Source: Hyaloscypha bicolor E
Lineage: Eukaryota > Ascomycota > Leotiomycetes > Helotiales > Hyaloscyphaceae
NCBI RefSeq assembly: GCF_002865645.1
Contig: NW_020194554.1
Coordinates: 806,001 to 870,000 of the forward strand
Length of the DNA stretch: 64,000 nt
Direction: 5' to 3'
Shown here: positions 32,061 through 43,800 of the stretch, piece by piece
Position numbering within the stretch: position 1 is the stretch's first letter
Layout: every line of letters starts with the position of its first letter
Position numbers and translations under genes: made by a program
Notes under the pieces: model-generated
The model's database searches: none
Told to the model about the DNA's origin: nothing
Seen by the model: only the letters and a program-made list of their open reading frames with translations

Positions 32061-32801
32061 TTTGTATTATTTTTATTTTTATAACTAGAGTAGAGAGGGC
32101 CTAGGAGAGCCAATAGTTGTGTGTTTTCCTTAAGATACGAAAATATCAAGAAAATGTAATTGTCGGCCATATCTATGTGGATTCCTCATTAGAATCGTCA
32201 TTGAGTCTATTTTGTCAGTCTCGTCTAAACATTCAGCAGGTCCCAGCTCCAGCCCCTAGGTGCAGGACCGTAAAATGGAAACGGGACTTTTGTTCGCTCT
32301 GTGTAGAGAGTTTCCCGTAGCCTCTTTAGCCAGCTTAATGAATTTCTCAATCCTCTTGATTTCATCAGGGCCTATGCTGTTGTTACCCAGAGCACCACGA
32401 TAGTGACTTTCACAGTAAGTGGGCTCTGGGTTTTCGACCATTTTAGCAGTGACGAGTGACTCTAGGGTCTCGGTAGTAGATGGTAGACTAGACTTCCACG
32501 CGCTAAGAATCTCGGCAAAGATTTCATTCTTGACATCCCTCCCAAACTTCAATCTCGTGGTTAGCGGTAGAGATCAACATCAGGGATACCGTCTCAACTC
32601 GCTGAAGAATCTTGCCTCGACGATCTGAAAGGTTGCGGAACACCCATAGTCTTCAAGGTCAAGAATTAGCACAAACTTGGATTGATTGAAGAGATCAATG
32701 TACCAATGTTTCTTGCGACATTGAAAAAAACTCAATGGCGATGAATTGCTCACAATGGTAGCCCCAGGACTAAAAATGGTCTCCTCAACATATATTAATC
32801 C
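32061..32801. other. Intergenic after the NLR
   Basis: A minus-strand frame at 32256-32552 (98 codons) looks weakly protein-like and could belong to the tract upstream, but I could not connect it. No other feature. Confidence 0.3.
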
Positions 32802-34245
32802 TCAAGCCCGGGAGAAGGAGAAATATGAATGTACTTTCCTTTCCCGCCGTGCTGCATCGGTGAAGACTGCGACAGCCACCATAAAGTACTGACGATACTG
32901 ACCATCGCCTTCACCACAGTTACAGACCAGCTCCTTCGTATCCTCTTCAGTCTCTAACAAGGTGTCGATGTGATTAGCCTCATTGACCTCAGCCCGCCAA
33001 GCTTCTTCTATCATTGCGGTCTTAACGTAGCGGTTGTGATTTGCTGCAGCCTGCACCGATCCAACTGCACAACATTTAAATCGCATTCTTGGGCGGCAAG
33101 ACTAGAGGGGGGGGAGGGGTTTCGGAAGCGTCGTCGGATGGCCAAATGGGTCTCCAGCCACCTGACGAGGCTGACGTTCGAATATCCTTCCCAGAAGATA
33201 TCCACATTTGCTTTCCTTTGTAAAGATCCAACACCGGATAGCTCAGCAAGTCCCGAGTCAACTTCCGAAATAAACGCTGAACCCCTTGGCGTCAGTTGTG
33301 ATGCGGTTGAATGCCTGATATAAGAACCATTTGGCGCTTGCTGTACCTCGCGAACTCCTCTCGACCTTTTTTCTTGGGCAAGTCGGATCCAAGAGCCTAG
33401 CAGAAAGGTGGAATGTTTGGGATGGGTACTTCTGGGAAAATCAGATTGATGTTGAACGTGCAGTCAACTTCCGGGTCCAATGGCTGCTTGGCAATCAGGA
33501 ACTGGGCGCTGCAGGTGAAAGTTCGGAGTCCTTTGGCCTTCTTGAGCAAATTTTTTTCATGCAAATCTTCTCTTTTCCATTTCTTGAAGAGCAATTTTTG
33601 ATCAGCTGCTCCACCAGGACCAGAATTAATATTAAATGTCCAGCATTGAGTGGTACTGGGTACTTGTTGAGCAGTGGGGCATGGTTCTGTCCCACAACAC
33701 GCGCTTGGAGCCTGTCCAGACTTTCCGCTACAGACAGAGTGAATTCGTGCAATAGCTTTTCGTTTGGAGCCGGGGCAATATTCGCTTCTGTGCGAAGTCC
33801 TGCCATTCTTGGGACTTCTTCTCCTGTCGGTTGACGCTTTCTATCTAATCTCGAATCAGCACTCTTCGTAAGCCTCCAAGAACGCGGTGCAAGGCACGGG
33901 GATCCCGCAAACTCCCTGAGAATACCCGGGATATTTGATGGAAAGCGAAAGGCCAATTCCATATCAAATGCCAGGAACAATTTCCCGTCCTTTCCCAGGT
34001 CTTGGTCTCCTTCTAAGGGTTGCTCTCGGGACACATGCTGTCTGACCACTCTATATCGGAGAAGTGGGTTTTGAAGAAAACCCCAGTTCTTTGATTGCAA
34101 TGGGTGGGGCATTGACTTCGCTTGATCCAGACAACATGGCACTTTCAGTATCTAAGGCCACTATAATGGTGGTCCATTTGTGTCGGGTCCCAGCCCTCGC
34201 ATGTGTAGCCTTCAGAGGCTCTACTCTTACAAAGCAAAAGCACAC
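32802..34245 (-). pseudogene. Unidentified minus-strand coding-like tract, probably decayed
   Basis: Several minus-strand segments read like one protein but sit in different frames. They are 34245-34051 (with KWTTIIVALD), 34142 to about 33600 (with LFLAFDMELAFRFPSNIPG and LNAGHLILILVLVEQLI), about 33600-33397 (with FKKWKREDLHEKNLL and LIAKQPLDPEVD), 33205-33140 (DIFWEGYSNVSLVRWLE) and 33086-32802. At about 33600 the frame changes without a visible intron. I do not recognise the family. It is either a decayed gene or an intron-rich gene that I cannot resolve. Confidence 0.3.
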
Positions 34246-34317
34246 TTGTCACTAGATAAAGGACGAAGAAGAAACCGATCCAGCTGCAAAGGGCGGTGCT
34301 AGAATGTAAAGCCAGAC

Positions 34318-34914
34318 CAGGCTCGGCAAAAATACCTGAGGCATCGATACCGGTATCGATAGTATTAGGTATTTTTCAGGTATCGTAAGAATCGATACGT
34401 ATCGATACCTTATCAATTCTTACCCCTAAAAATTATCTCTCTATTTTATTATTTTATTTATATAAGAATATATTTATATATAATTCCTTTAATTTCTAGT
34501 CTTTCTATTAAAAAATTTATTTACTATTATTAATAAAATTTAATAATATCTTAAATTTAAAATACCTCTCGTATTCGGAGAATTAAGCCCCGTATTCGTA
34601 TTTCTTATCAAGGCACTAAATATATAAGCGAGCCTCACGAAAATCTCAAAAGCTCATTTTTACTTAAAATGGCCGCATTGAGATTAGTTTTAGCCTAAAG
34701 TATAAGATAAGTAGCTAGATAGAAAGCCTAAATTAAGGAGAATATTTGCGCTACCAAAAATTTTCTTATAAGAGAAGTAGTTCGAAAGTTAATTGTGATT
34801 AAAGGGGAAAATTAGGTTCAGGGAATCGATACTACTATCGATACTATCGATACCTTACGATTCTGGCATCGATACCTATCGATACCGGAAATTTAGGTAT
34901 TTTTGCCGAGCCTG
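34318..34914. mobile_element. Second hAT-type MITE family (597 bp)
   Basis: The terminal inverted repeats are CAGGCTCGGCAAAAATACCT and its inverse. A perfect 8-bp duplication AGCCAGAC flanks both sides (34310-34317 and 34915-34922). Both subterminal zones are packed with ATCGATACC/GGTATCGAT and TATCGATA units; the centre is AT-rich without a transposase. The termini and duplication length fit hAT, but the family differs from that of 5279-6030. Confidence 0.92.
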
Positions 34915-34922
34915 AGCCAGAC

Positions 34923-35232
34923 ACTGGGCGGTTGAAGCTGTTGGCCGTCTGAGGGGCTCTCGCATATGCAAGGAGACCGAAGAAGTCCTTTTTTTGGATT
35001 AGACTTCCCGCAAGATACCAGAGTTGCTAGGCAAACGCAACGCATTTACAAACTAATTCTGTAACCAATTACAAAGAATTGATCAGCTCACCCGTCTTAC
35101 CCTTTCTAACCCCCAATGATTTATATCTGCCACGCAAAGCACTCAGAAAGGGATAGAAAGAAGATAACGTATATATTGCCCACTTCTGTGTATCAATCCT
35201 TTAGACGCTGAAACCACCAAACACTCTTCAAA
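34923..35232. other. Intergenic
   Basis: No gene seen. It may contain the promoter of the frame starting at 35233. Confidence 0.3.
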
Positions 35233-35827
35233 ATGACGGGCGCAGCCCCCATCAAGGCCGACACTTCGATGCAGGATGCACCGTCAGATGCTCTTGCGAA
35301 GCCTCTCACTAACCGAAAACGTCATTTCAAGCATTTTGAAATCGCGAGTTCGACTTTGTGCAGCACAGCTCTGGTGCAACGAGAATTGCCCTCTCTACTA
35401 TCGCTCAGGATTGAGCTTTTATATCGCTGGAATTCAAGATGTCAGCACAAGCAAAGACATAGATGCGGCAATGCAGCTTTGGCGGGCATGTGTTAATGAA
35501 ACCATTAAGGAAAATAAAGATTTTGCCTGGGTGGCATATTGTGGTGGACCCGGACGTAAAATGGACCCGCACTCGCAGTACATCGAAATCTCGATTTTGT
35601 TTGCAACTTTGCAGGCCAGGAAGTATGGAAAGCGTTGGACCTCTTCCGAATTGCAAGGTGCCGAGACACTTCCTGCTCAAACACAGCTTTTTGATAGATC
35701 AGCCGATCGAGAGAGCTGTCGGAACAGCCACGAATCTCCAGCACGTCTCATATTGATCTGTGAAATCTCATTCTTCCGCTGGCAAAAGGAAATCGACGTC
35801 GCCAACTCCTGGCGAGTCCCGGATTGA
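35233..35827 (+). CDS. Hypothetical protein, model uncertain
   Basis: ATG 35233 lies in a good context (CAAAATGACG) and opens MTGAAPIKADTSMQDA, a plausible soluble N-terminus with KPLTNRKRHFKHFE. From about 35350 a different frame looks better (SFYIAGIQDVSTSKDID, then WRACVNETIKENKDFAWVAY) and stays open to 35827. I found no intron joining the two frames, so there may be a frameshift or two unrelated pieces. The family is not recognised. Confidence 0.35.
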
Positions 35828-37562
35828 TCTCCAGCGGCACCTCTCCCCTGTGTTCCCTCAGCCTCTGGCCTGAATCCCCTCCGTCACGCCGTCACGGCAG
35901 CAAAAGCACGATCGCGACTCGAATTCTGCTTCCGTGAGAGCATCGACCCAAGAGCTACTGGTCGAGCCCATCGGAGACTGCTGACATTAAATTGTGCCAC
36001 GTGTTTGGCAAGAAAAAAATTGGTATAACCTTAGGGGAGATTGGTGAGATAAGCCAGAAGTCAGATCGCCGGCAAGTATTAACGAAATCAGACCCGGACA
36101 TCAGAAGCTGCTGCTCCCTTTCGTGATTTGCCAAGAGGGGGGGGGGGTTAGGAGGTGGATTGATGACTAAGCAAGCAGTCATTCCACCGATCCGCTGGAT
36201 CAGAACCCCACCGCGCGGTCGCTACTGATACTGTCCAAATCTTGTGCACAGCGACCCCAGTTCGCTTATGGTTGGCAAAATTCTCTCGAAGCCTACAGTA
36301 GAGAAGGAGCCCTCACCAACTTCTCTGACGAAAAACAGTGAATCATCCCTCCATATTGAGGAGGATGCAAAAACAAAGATAAAATTATTAAAATATTGCG
36401 TCCCTCGCAATGGTGGGTTTTACCACTAATCTTTGAATACGTTCTCTTCTCTCTATTGCCTAAGTACCATTTTACTAAAGTCTCTTTTCAGCTCCTGGGA
36501 GCGGCGACGATTCCAGAGCTGAACGAGGCTTGGACTGGTGGTGTAGACAGGGGTACCTGCATGCGGCGTTCCTGTGGGGCGCAGCACAAGACCCACCCAC
36601 TCACAGGCTGGCTTCGTTCAAGTTCGTCGGGAGCCTGCGAGGCTGCGGGCTGGCCCAGAGCACGCCAATAATCAGGGATCCGAGCAACTAGAAACGGCAG
36701 ACTCCGAGACTCGCTTTGCGACCAACCTTTGTGGCACACCAATATCGCAGCCTTATCACTGCGAATAGCCTCTGTGAGGATAATTATTTAAATTTTACAT
36801 CCTCACGTGACGGAATAACGGCACTTCCCTGGTAAATGACTTAGCGGCAACACCGTATTGTCTGCAACTACAGGGAAGCCTAAGTCACTCCGGCTGGTAA
36901 AGATCTAGATCTGTCGGCCAATGCAGTCTATATAGTGTAGCATGAACATTGGACTTCTTTCTAAGTAAGACTGCACTAGCAAGTGGCAAGCAGAAAATCG
37001 GATGCGGAGCGCGCACCGTGACGCCGGACACTCGTTATCGAGAGGAATCAAGGAATCGCCGAGACTATTACTTTCGTAGATTAAGCAAGCCTCAACTTTT
37101 CAGCACGTGATCCATTGAAAGGGCTCTCATTCGTCAGAAATTCTACAGTAACGTGACCGTTCAAGGCCCGTGCCCGAGTGACCAAAAAACTCCGACCCTG
37201 TCTAATTTCGATCAAAATCATTCCCGAGTATGCGGAACGGGCAGGTTTTACAGCAGACGCTCTGTTCGACCCCAGATGCTGGCGTTGGCGGCAATAATAT
37301 GCGAGTCCGTCCTCGCTGCAATTTGTAGACAATTGCACGTGCTGGTTGGTACCTTGGCCTGCGCACGATCCATGCTACGGTTCGTGCCTCCTGAATCATT
37401 GTGGGACCACCCCAGCCAGAGTATTTCGTCGAGTAGCAGTTTGACATACTTCTAACTCCTCAGCACGGCTTCATGAGGCCCAGATAACAAATCTCAGCCT
37501 CCTATCCAAGTCCAACAACGTGTCCAGCGCATCCAGCCCGAGTCTGCACAGCGTGATGGCGA
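35828..37562. other. Intergenic with one dispersed repeat copy
   Basis: No gene is supported. Short frames at 36244-36768 and 37153-37455 overlap on both strands without domain content. Positions 36494-36615 are a repeat related to 3891-4010. Confidence 0.35.
36494..36615 (+). repeat. Diverged dispersed repeat, copy B
   Basis: The counterpart of 3891-4010, richer in G and C at the differing positions. It is therefore probably closer to the original sequence if RIP caused the divergence. Confidence 0.55.
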
Positions 37563-37639
37563 GAAATTTCTTTTGCATATTTCTGCAAGCCTCAATATCA
37601 TGGAATATTGGAAACAACGAGCAGCTGAGTGGGGCAAGG
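37563..37639 (+). repeat. Local direct duplication, copy A
   Basis: About 76 bp repeated at 37909-37985 with roughly 80% visual identity. Shared blocks are AATTTCTTTTGC, TGCAAGCCT, TGGAATATTGGAA and GGCAAGG. The spacing is about 346 bp. Confidence 0.7.
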
Positions 37640-37908
37640 AGAAGCGAGTTTAAGATGTTTCTCAGAGATGTCCCATGGCTGAATGATAAGTAGGTAGTAC
37701 AAGAAAAAGAAAGCAAAGCCATATGTCTCAGCTTACCATAATTAGTTAGCGGGTGGAGAATCTAGCCCCTCTTAGCCCCCAAAATCGTCTTAACCTTTCA
37801 CTATCTCTGGGGAATCTGCATTGCCTGAGTAATATTTCCCGTGGACTAGACGCCACCTATTTGTCATAGGTATCAAGTCCTCTCTGTTTCCTCAGTTAAG
37901 TATAGTAT

Positions 37909-37985
37909 AAAATTTCTTTTGCCCATTTATGCAAGCCTTGATATCCTGGAATATTGGAAGCGAGGGTCAGCTGTTTGAGGCAAGG
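37909..37985 (+). repeat. Local direct duplication, copy B
   Basis: The second copy of the 37563-37639 segment. It spans the most upstream in-frame ATG of the GTPase gene (37929); copy A has CTG at the equivalent place. This weakens the case for 37929 as the true start. Confidence 0.7.
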
Positions 37986-39359
37986 CATTTCATGTTTGGC
38001 TTAGCTAGCGAGGCATGGAAGGACAATGGTATAAATAGAAAGATGTTGAACAGAACAGAAAATGTCGAGCCTAGCATGGAGTTCGATCCACCTCCAGCGT
38101 ATACGTTCAGTGACCCACATTCTAGCACGTCTCCCGAATCAAGTATACAGCGTTCATCAGATATGGAGACCGAGCTCAAACATATTGTAATAGCCGTCAT
38201 GGGTGTGACTGGAGCAGGCAAGAGTCACTTCGTGCAGAGAGCCACCGGCGCCGATGTGGAAATCGGACATTCGCAAGCATCCTGTAGGTCCCTATTGTGT
38301 ATGTAGTATTTGCGACCTAGCTAACATGACATGTAGGCACACACGAGGTTGCAAACTTTGATCTTATTATGCCGCCTTACCATGTACACTTAGTAGACAC
38401 TCCGGGTTTCGACGACTCTTTCAAGAACGATGCCGAGATCTTAGACGGTATCGCAGAATTTCTACGACAGGTACACGATCAGCGAGGCAAGCTGTCTGGG
38501 ATTCTCTACCTCCACCAAATCACCGATGCCCGAATGAGAGGCAGTGCCCTCAAAAATCTGACCATGTTTCAGAAATTGATGGGAACACGTGCGCTCACTA
38601 ACTGTGTTCTGGTCACTACCAAGTGGGGAAATGTTGATAAAGCAGTAGGTCAGGCCCGAGAAGAGGAGTTGCTTCAAGATGCGAGGTTCGGGTGGAAAAA
38701 TATGGTTGCGAACCGTGCACAGGTTGCTAGATTTGAGAATACCTCTGAGTCTGCAATCAGGATCATTCAATCCGTTGCTTGTTTGAGGGAATGCGTCCCT
38801 AAGCTGACGGAGGAGCTTTGCTACGACAAAAAGAAGCTGAAAGACACTGCTGCTGGAAGGGTAGTCATTGATACTTTGAAAGAAGTAAGCGATTTTATTT
38901 TCCCATTTACAAAGTAGAAAAGCATGCTAATAAATATAGCAACTTGCCGACAAACAAGCTGAAATCGAACTCACCAAACAGCAGCAAGCGCAAGCGCTTC
39001 ATGAGAAAGACACTGAGTATGCGAAACAGATGCAAGAGCAGAGAGCTGTTCTCGAGGCTGAGATGAAGAGGGTTCGGGAAGGTCAAGTGCTGATGGAGCA
39101 GAGAGTGGAGGAAATGAGACGAACTTCCGAGGCACGTGCATTGGAGATTCGTGCTGCCGAGAAAGAGCGTAGAAAACACTCTACCAAACGCACTGTCGGA
39201 AGATGGGTTGGCGGGATCCTTGGCACTGCTGCTATTGTCGTTACTGGTGGAGTGGCCGCGCCTTTAGTTTTAGGTGCAGCGGCTGTGGCTGAAGGTGTGT
39301 ATCATGAGGAGAAAGTCGATGATAGGAACAAGCTCGATAGGTTGCATGCTGCGGCTTAA
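37929..39359 (+). CDS. AIG1/septin-like P-loop GTPase with coiled coil and C-terminal hydrophobic hairpin
   Basis: A fungal GTP-binding protein of up to 440 residues, with exons to 38283, 38337-38884 and 38940-39359, all in phase. G1 is GVTGAGKS (about residue 90), G3 is DTPGFDD (about 138), and the G4 position reads TTKWGN (about 212), where TKxD is usual; this is common in this fungal group. After the G domain comes a Glu/Gln/Lys/Arg-rich coiled coil (about 300-380). A glycine/alanine-rich hydrophobic stretch follows (about 395-425), suited to membrane association. Related fungal proteins are uncharacterised, and membrane or self-assembly roles are inferred from the family. The start is uncertain: ATG 37929 lies in a duplicated segment. 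A TATAAATA sequence at about 38029 would favour a start further in, at MEFDPPPAY (about 38080). Confidence 0.8.
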
Positions 39360-40100
39360 GGTTGATCTTAAAAGGCACTTCGTTGGACTTTTCTCAGTCT
39401 TCTTCCCCTTGGTGATTTTCTTAGTCTATTAGGTTAGGTTACGATTTCTATTTGAATATGTCTTATTCCCCATAATCATTCCTAAGGTTTGAGATAAACG
39501 TGAATTTTGATTAAGCTTTCGGTGTCAGCAGCCCGGGTTATTGCGGTGGGCTATATATCTTGCGTCTACCAGTGGATTTCTGCGTAGCATTAGAGAGCAG
39601 ACTTCCCTGTCTGTTATTAGTCTGCGTCTTCGCTCCTCTGGAGTCTGGACTTTATTGGCTCGACTGCCTTCTCTAGGAGATGCGCGCTCAAGAGCTATAG
39701 CCTGAACCCGACGTCTCTTAGACGGCGTTGTATCGGATACTATTACCTTGCTTGAAGTGCTTAATACAACTTCCTTACTTATCTCTAATATCTTTAATAC
39801 TCTACAATATGTATTATATCTGCATTTTGTCGCCCAATCTCTCTCTACGGGGCTTAGCAGAGTACGGAGTGCGAAGCTGAGACTTGTGCTAAAGTATTCA
39901 AAGCAAGTCACCGGTACTGTCATATCTATACAACCCACCAGCGTGACTCACAGCGGCGCGAGTTACAAGATAAATGACAGCGATGCCGATGAGGTTTCGA
40001 TCGGGAGAAGAATACGGTGTCGGAGTCCGGTTAAGAAGATCGTGGATTTGAGCGCGGCGAGGCCGCCGACAAGATATAATTTAGGCGCAGTGCCGTAAGG
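39360..40100. other. Transition zone to the AT-rich block
   Basis: Overlapping frames on both strands (39525-39938 minus, 39748-40098 plus) have no recognisable domain. The minus frame has a basic stretch (EERRRRL) but no further support. Base composition falls abruptly after about 40,130. Confidence 0.35.
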
Positions 40101-40786
40101 AAGTTGAAGGGATCTTGAAGAAATTCAAAAAGATTTTCAAAGGAAGGCATTTGAGTCTAGACTATAATATGCGGTAATAGTAATAAAATAAATTAGAGTT
40201 ATAATACAAGTTAATTTTGAAACTAGCCTTATATATATACTTAGCTACTACTTATATCTTTTAAATAAAATTATATTTTTATAATATATAATATATTAAT
40301 AAATAAATCGAGTATTAAATAAAAGAAATTCTTATTATATTATTAAATATATATTTATACTTCAAATATAATTTATTATTATTAAATTAATAGTTTTATG
40401 ATTTCTTGTATTATAATAAGAAAATAAAGTTAAAATTATTTTAAAATAATATATTTTTATTTTAAAATTTTAAAATATTTATTAATAAATAATATAGTAA
40501 TAATATTAATAATAATATATAAAATTACTAGTATTAAATTAAATATAAAACTAATTTTTATTTCTTTTATAAGATTTAAAAAAGTATCTATTAAAAAGAA
40601 AGCCTAATTATATATATTATATATATTATATATATAATTAAAGAATTATAAAAATATAGCTTATAATTTAAATATTTGTAATAGCTAGTTTTATATAGTA
40701 TGAAAGAGAAACTATAATAAGACAAAAACCCATATAAAGTATACTAGAGTATAAAACGTAACTTAATAGCAAAATAATAAATTAAA

Positions 40787-40883
40787 AGTATAAATAATAA
40801 AGTATAAATAGTAAAGTATAAATAGTAAAGTATAAATAGTAAAGTATAAATAGTAAAGTATAAATAGTAAAGTATAAATAGTA
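40787..40883 (+). repeat. 14-bp tandem repeat, seven units
   Basis: The unit AGTATAAATAGTAA repeats seven times. The first copy has one change (ATAATAA end) and the last is one base short. It lies about 700 bp inside the AT-rich block. Confidence 0.9.
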
Positions 40884-43800
40884 TATAGTATATAAAAGCT
40901 TAATTAATTAAATATTTATAAGGGATTATTCTTTAAATCTATAAAAAAACTAGCTTTCTTATATAATTTCCGCAAGTTATATATAAAAGGCTATAGCCTT
41001 TATTATATAACCTAAATCTCAAAACCGCTAAAATAATATAATTTTTAATAAGTATAGCCTGCTATATTATATCCGACTTCCTATTTATTTATACTTGTTT
41101 CCTAAATACCAAAAATAATAGAAAAATCCTACTCAGAGTCTGAAATAATAAAATATTTAGGATTCTCCTTTATTAATTAATCTAATTTCTTTTCTATATA
41201 CCTAAAATAAGACTTATTATCTTTAAATAGTCTTATTTCGTATTTCCGAACTTGCTTAAAGGCAATCCGAACCTGCTTAGTTATATTCTTATACTAAATC
41301 TAATATAGTTCTCTATATTAATTAGTATTTGCCTTTAATTATTACTTAATTTCTGTCTTTACTATAGGGTATTAAGAAGACTTATTATAGCAAATCATAT
41401 TATAAATTATACTAATATATTCTAAATAAATAGCTTTTTTGAATTTCATATTATTTATAGTATTCTTAAATTAACCTTTAATAAAAGGAGAAAGCTCTAG
41501 ATAAGAGGCTTTAATAACTTTATAAAAGACTTCATTTTCGTATATTTTATTCTTAATAATAACTAGACTTATTAGAACTATAGTAAAAGGCCTATTAAGT
41601 AGCAAATTATTATTAAGCTATTCTTTAACTTATATATTATCCGAGAATTAATATTTTCCTATAATTTTAGACTTATAAATTACTTAGCTAAAGGCATTTA
41701 TTTATCTAGTTAAATAAACTATATTTAGAGTCTTTTTTCCTACTATCTTTAGCAAATATTTATTTAATTTCTTAGCTACTTCTGGCTTAAATTTATTAGA
41801 AATAAAAAAGTAATTAATATCTTTAAAAAACTTCTTATTAAAAATAGTAGCCTTCTTATAATCTATAAGGAAAATATAGCTAATATTCTAATACTTTTTA
41901 CTAAGATAGAATTCATTACTTAAAGCTTTAGTAATAGCCAGATCTTTAGTATTGCCTTTATACTAATTATAATTAATATTTCCAGAAATAAAGTATTAGA
42001 CTAGCTAAGAGTAAATAACTAGGTAAATAGAATATTTACTTAATATCTCGTAAAATCCGAGCTATATTAATAGATCTATTATTAAAAGTTAAGAGGCTAA
42101 GATAAAGTAGCTATTACTAAAATCTCTATATATTAATATATATTTTTTTCTCGAAAATAAAACTATAGTATTTCTATTTTTTTTATTAAAAGCTTTTAAA
42201 TACTAAGCTTCTTAATCTACTTTAGGTAATTCTTCTTATAAATATAGCTATTAATATCTAGATTAGTAATACTAGACTCAGGAATAGAAACTATAATATT
42301 AAATTAAAGCTATAGATTTAGGCGGAATTAATTAGAAATATAATACTTATATTTATATTTCTTAATTTCCTAGTTCTTAAAAAAGAAATCCTATATTTCC
42401 TTATTTACTCAAGTAATAGAAATATATTTCTTACCTTTAATAACTTTATAAATCTTAGTAACTAGCTTTAAAGTATTCTTAATCTCTTATATATTAATAA
42501 AGAAAGTATTAATAAATTACTAAGTATATTTTATATAGAAAGCTTTAAGAAATCTATTATTAATCTTATAATATTCTTATTTATAAATAAGTTCCAAAAT
42601 ACTATTATATATTTCTTTAAAAATATACTTATCTTATTAAGTAAGTATTAATTTCTATTTAGCTAGTATTTTATAGATATACTAAATGCCTTTATTAAAT
42701 TCTCTGAACTTAATATCCTGGTTTTTCTATTTCTTAGTTCTAGATATAAATACGGGAATCTTTCTAGATAATATCTTTTCTTTTAAAGTAAAGAGATTCT
42801 TTTTACTTTCCTTTATTTTACTAACCTTATATTTGGTTTAGTACTTAGATCTCTGCTATTTATTAGAAATCTTAGGCTTAGCTTACTCTCTATTCTTATT
42901 AGGTTCTTTTTATCTAATTATACTAGTTTTACTAGCTTTACTAATAGTTTTCTTACTAGGCTTTATTAAATTAGCTCTATTTTTCTTAGCTAGATCTAGT
43001 TAAGTTAAAGCTAAAATTATAATAGAAGCCTATTTTTTAGGCTTATCTCAGAAAGTAGGAAAAGGCTTATTATTATAAATTCCTTTAATTAGAATTCCGG
43101 AAGTATTAAAGATATATTATCTAGCTTTGAGATTATTAGCTAATAGTAATTTAAATTCTAATTCTCTAGGTTCCGAAATAGCTTTAGTATATTTAAGTAT
43201 CTTAGTAATATCTAATTTAGTAAATATACTAGTATTCTAATACTTCTTATTCTTAATATACTTTAAAATAGCTTTATTAATTAACTAAATAGCTTTATAT
43301 ACTAAAGCTTTTATCTTAAAAAAAAGTATAACTTCTTATAAATATTTTTATTAAGGTTATTATAAATATTATTAATATATTAGCTAAAAGCTTTATTATA
43401 TAATATAATTCTATTCTAATTCTTGGTTTCTAGACTATTTATTATAGTCTTAATCTTATTAAGCTTTTTTTATTTGCTTTTAGAAATGCCTTTAATAATA
43501 TTCTCGAATTCTCTATTATTAGCTTAATAGTTCTTTAGTTAATTCTAGTCTAGTTCTGTTTTTAATAAAGATTTTCTATTTTAAGAGCTTATTATATATA
43601 TTACTTAGCTTATCTAGAATATTTATATTAAATTCAGTAATTATAGCTATCTTTTCTAGTATTAGTAAGTTTTCTATAATTACCTAAGCTTTTTTAATAT
43701 TCTAAACTTTAATATTATTAATTTATAGGCTTTTAATAATACTATAGCTTATAAGAACTAGTTATTATACTTTACTAGTTTAAGGAATCTATATTTTGGC

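Noticed and set aside
39525..40098. Opposed frames of 116 and 137 codons before the AT block
   Set aside because: No recognised domain; possibly transposon debris, not enough support for a gene.
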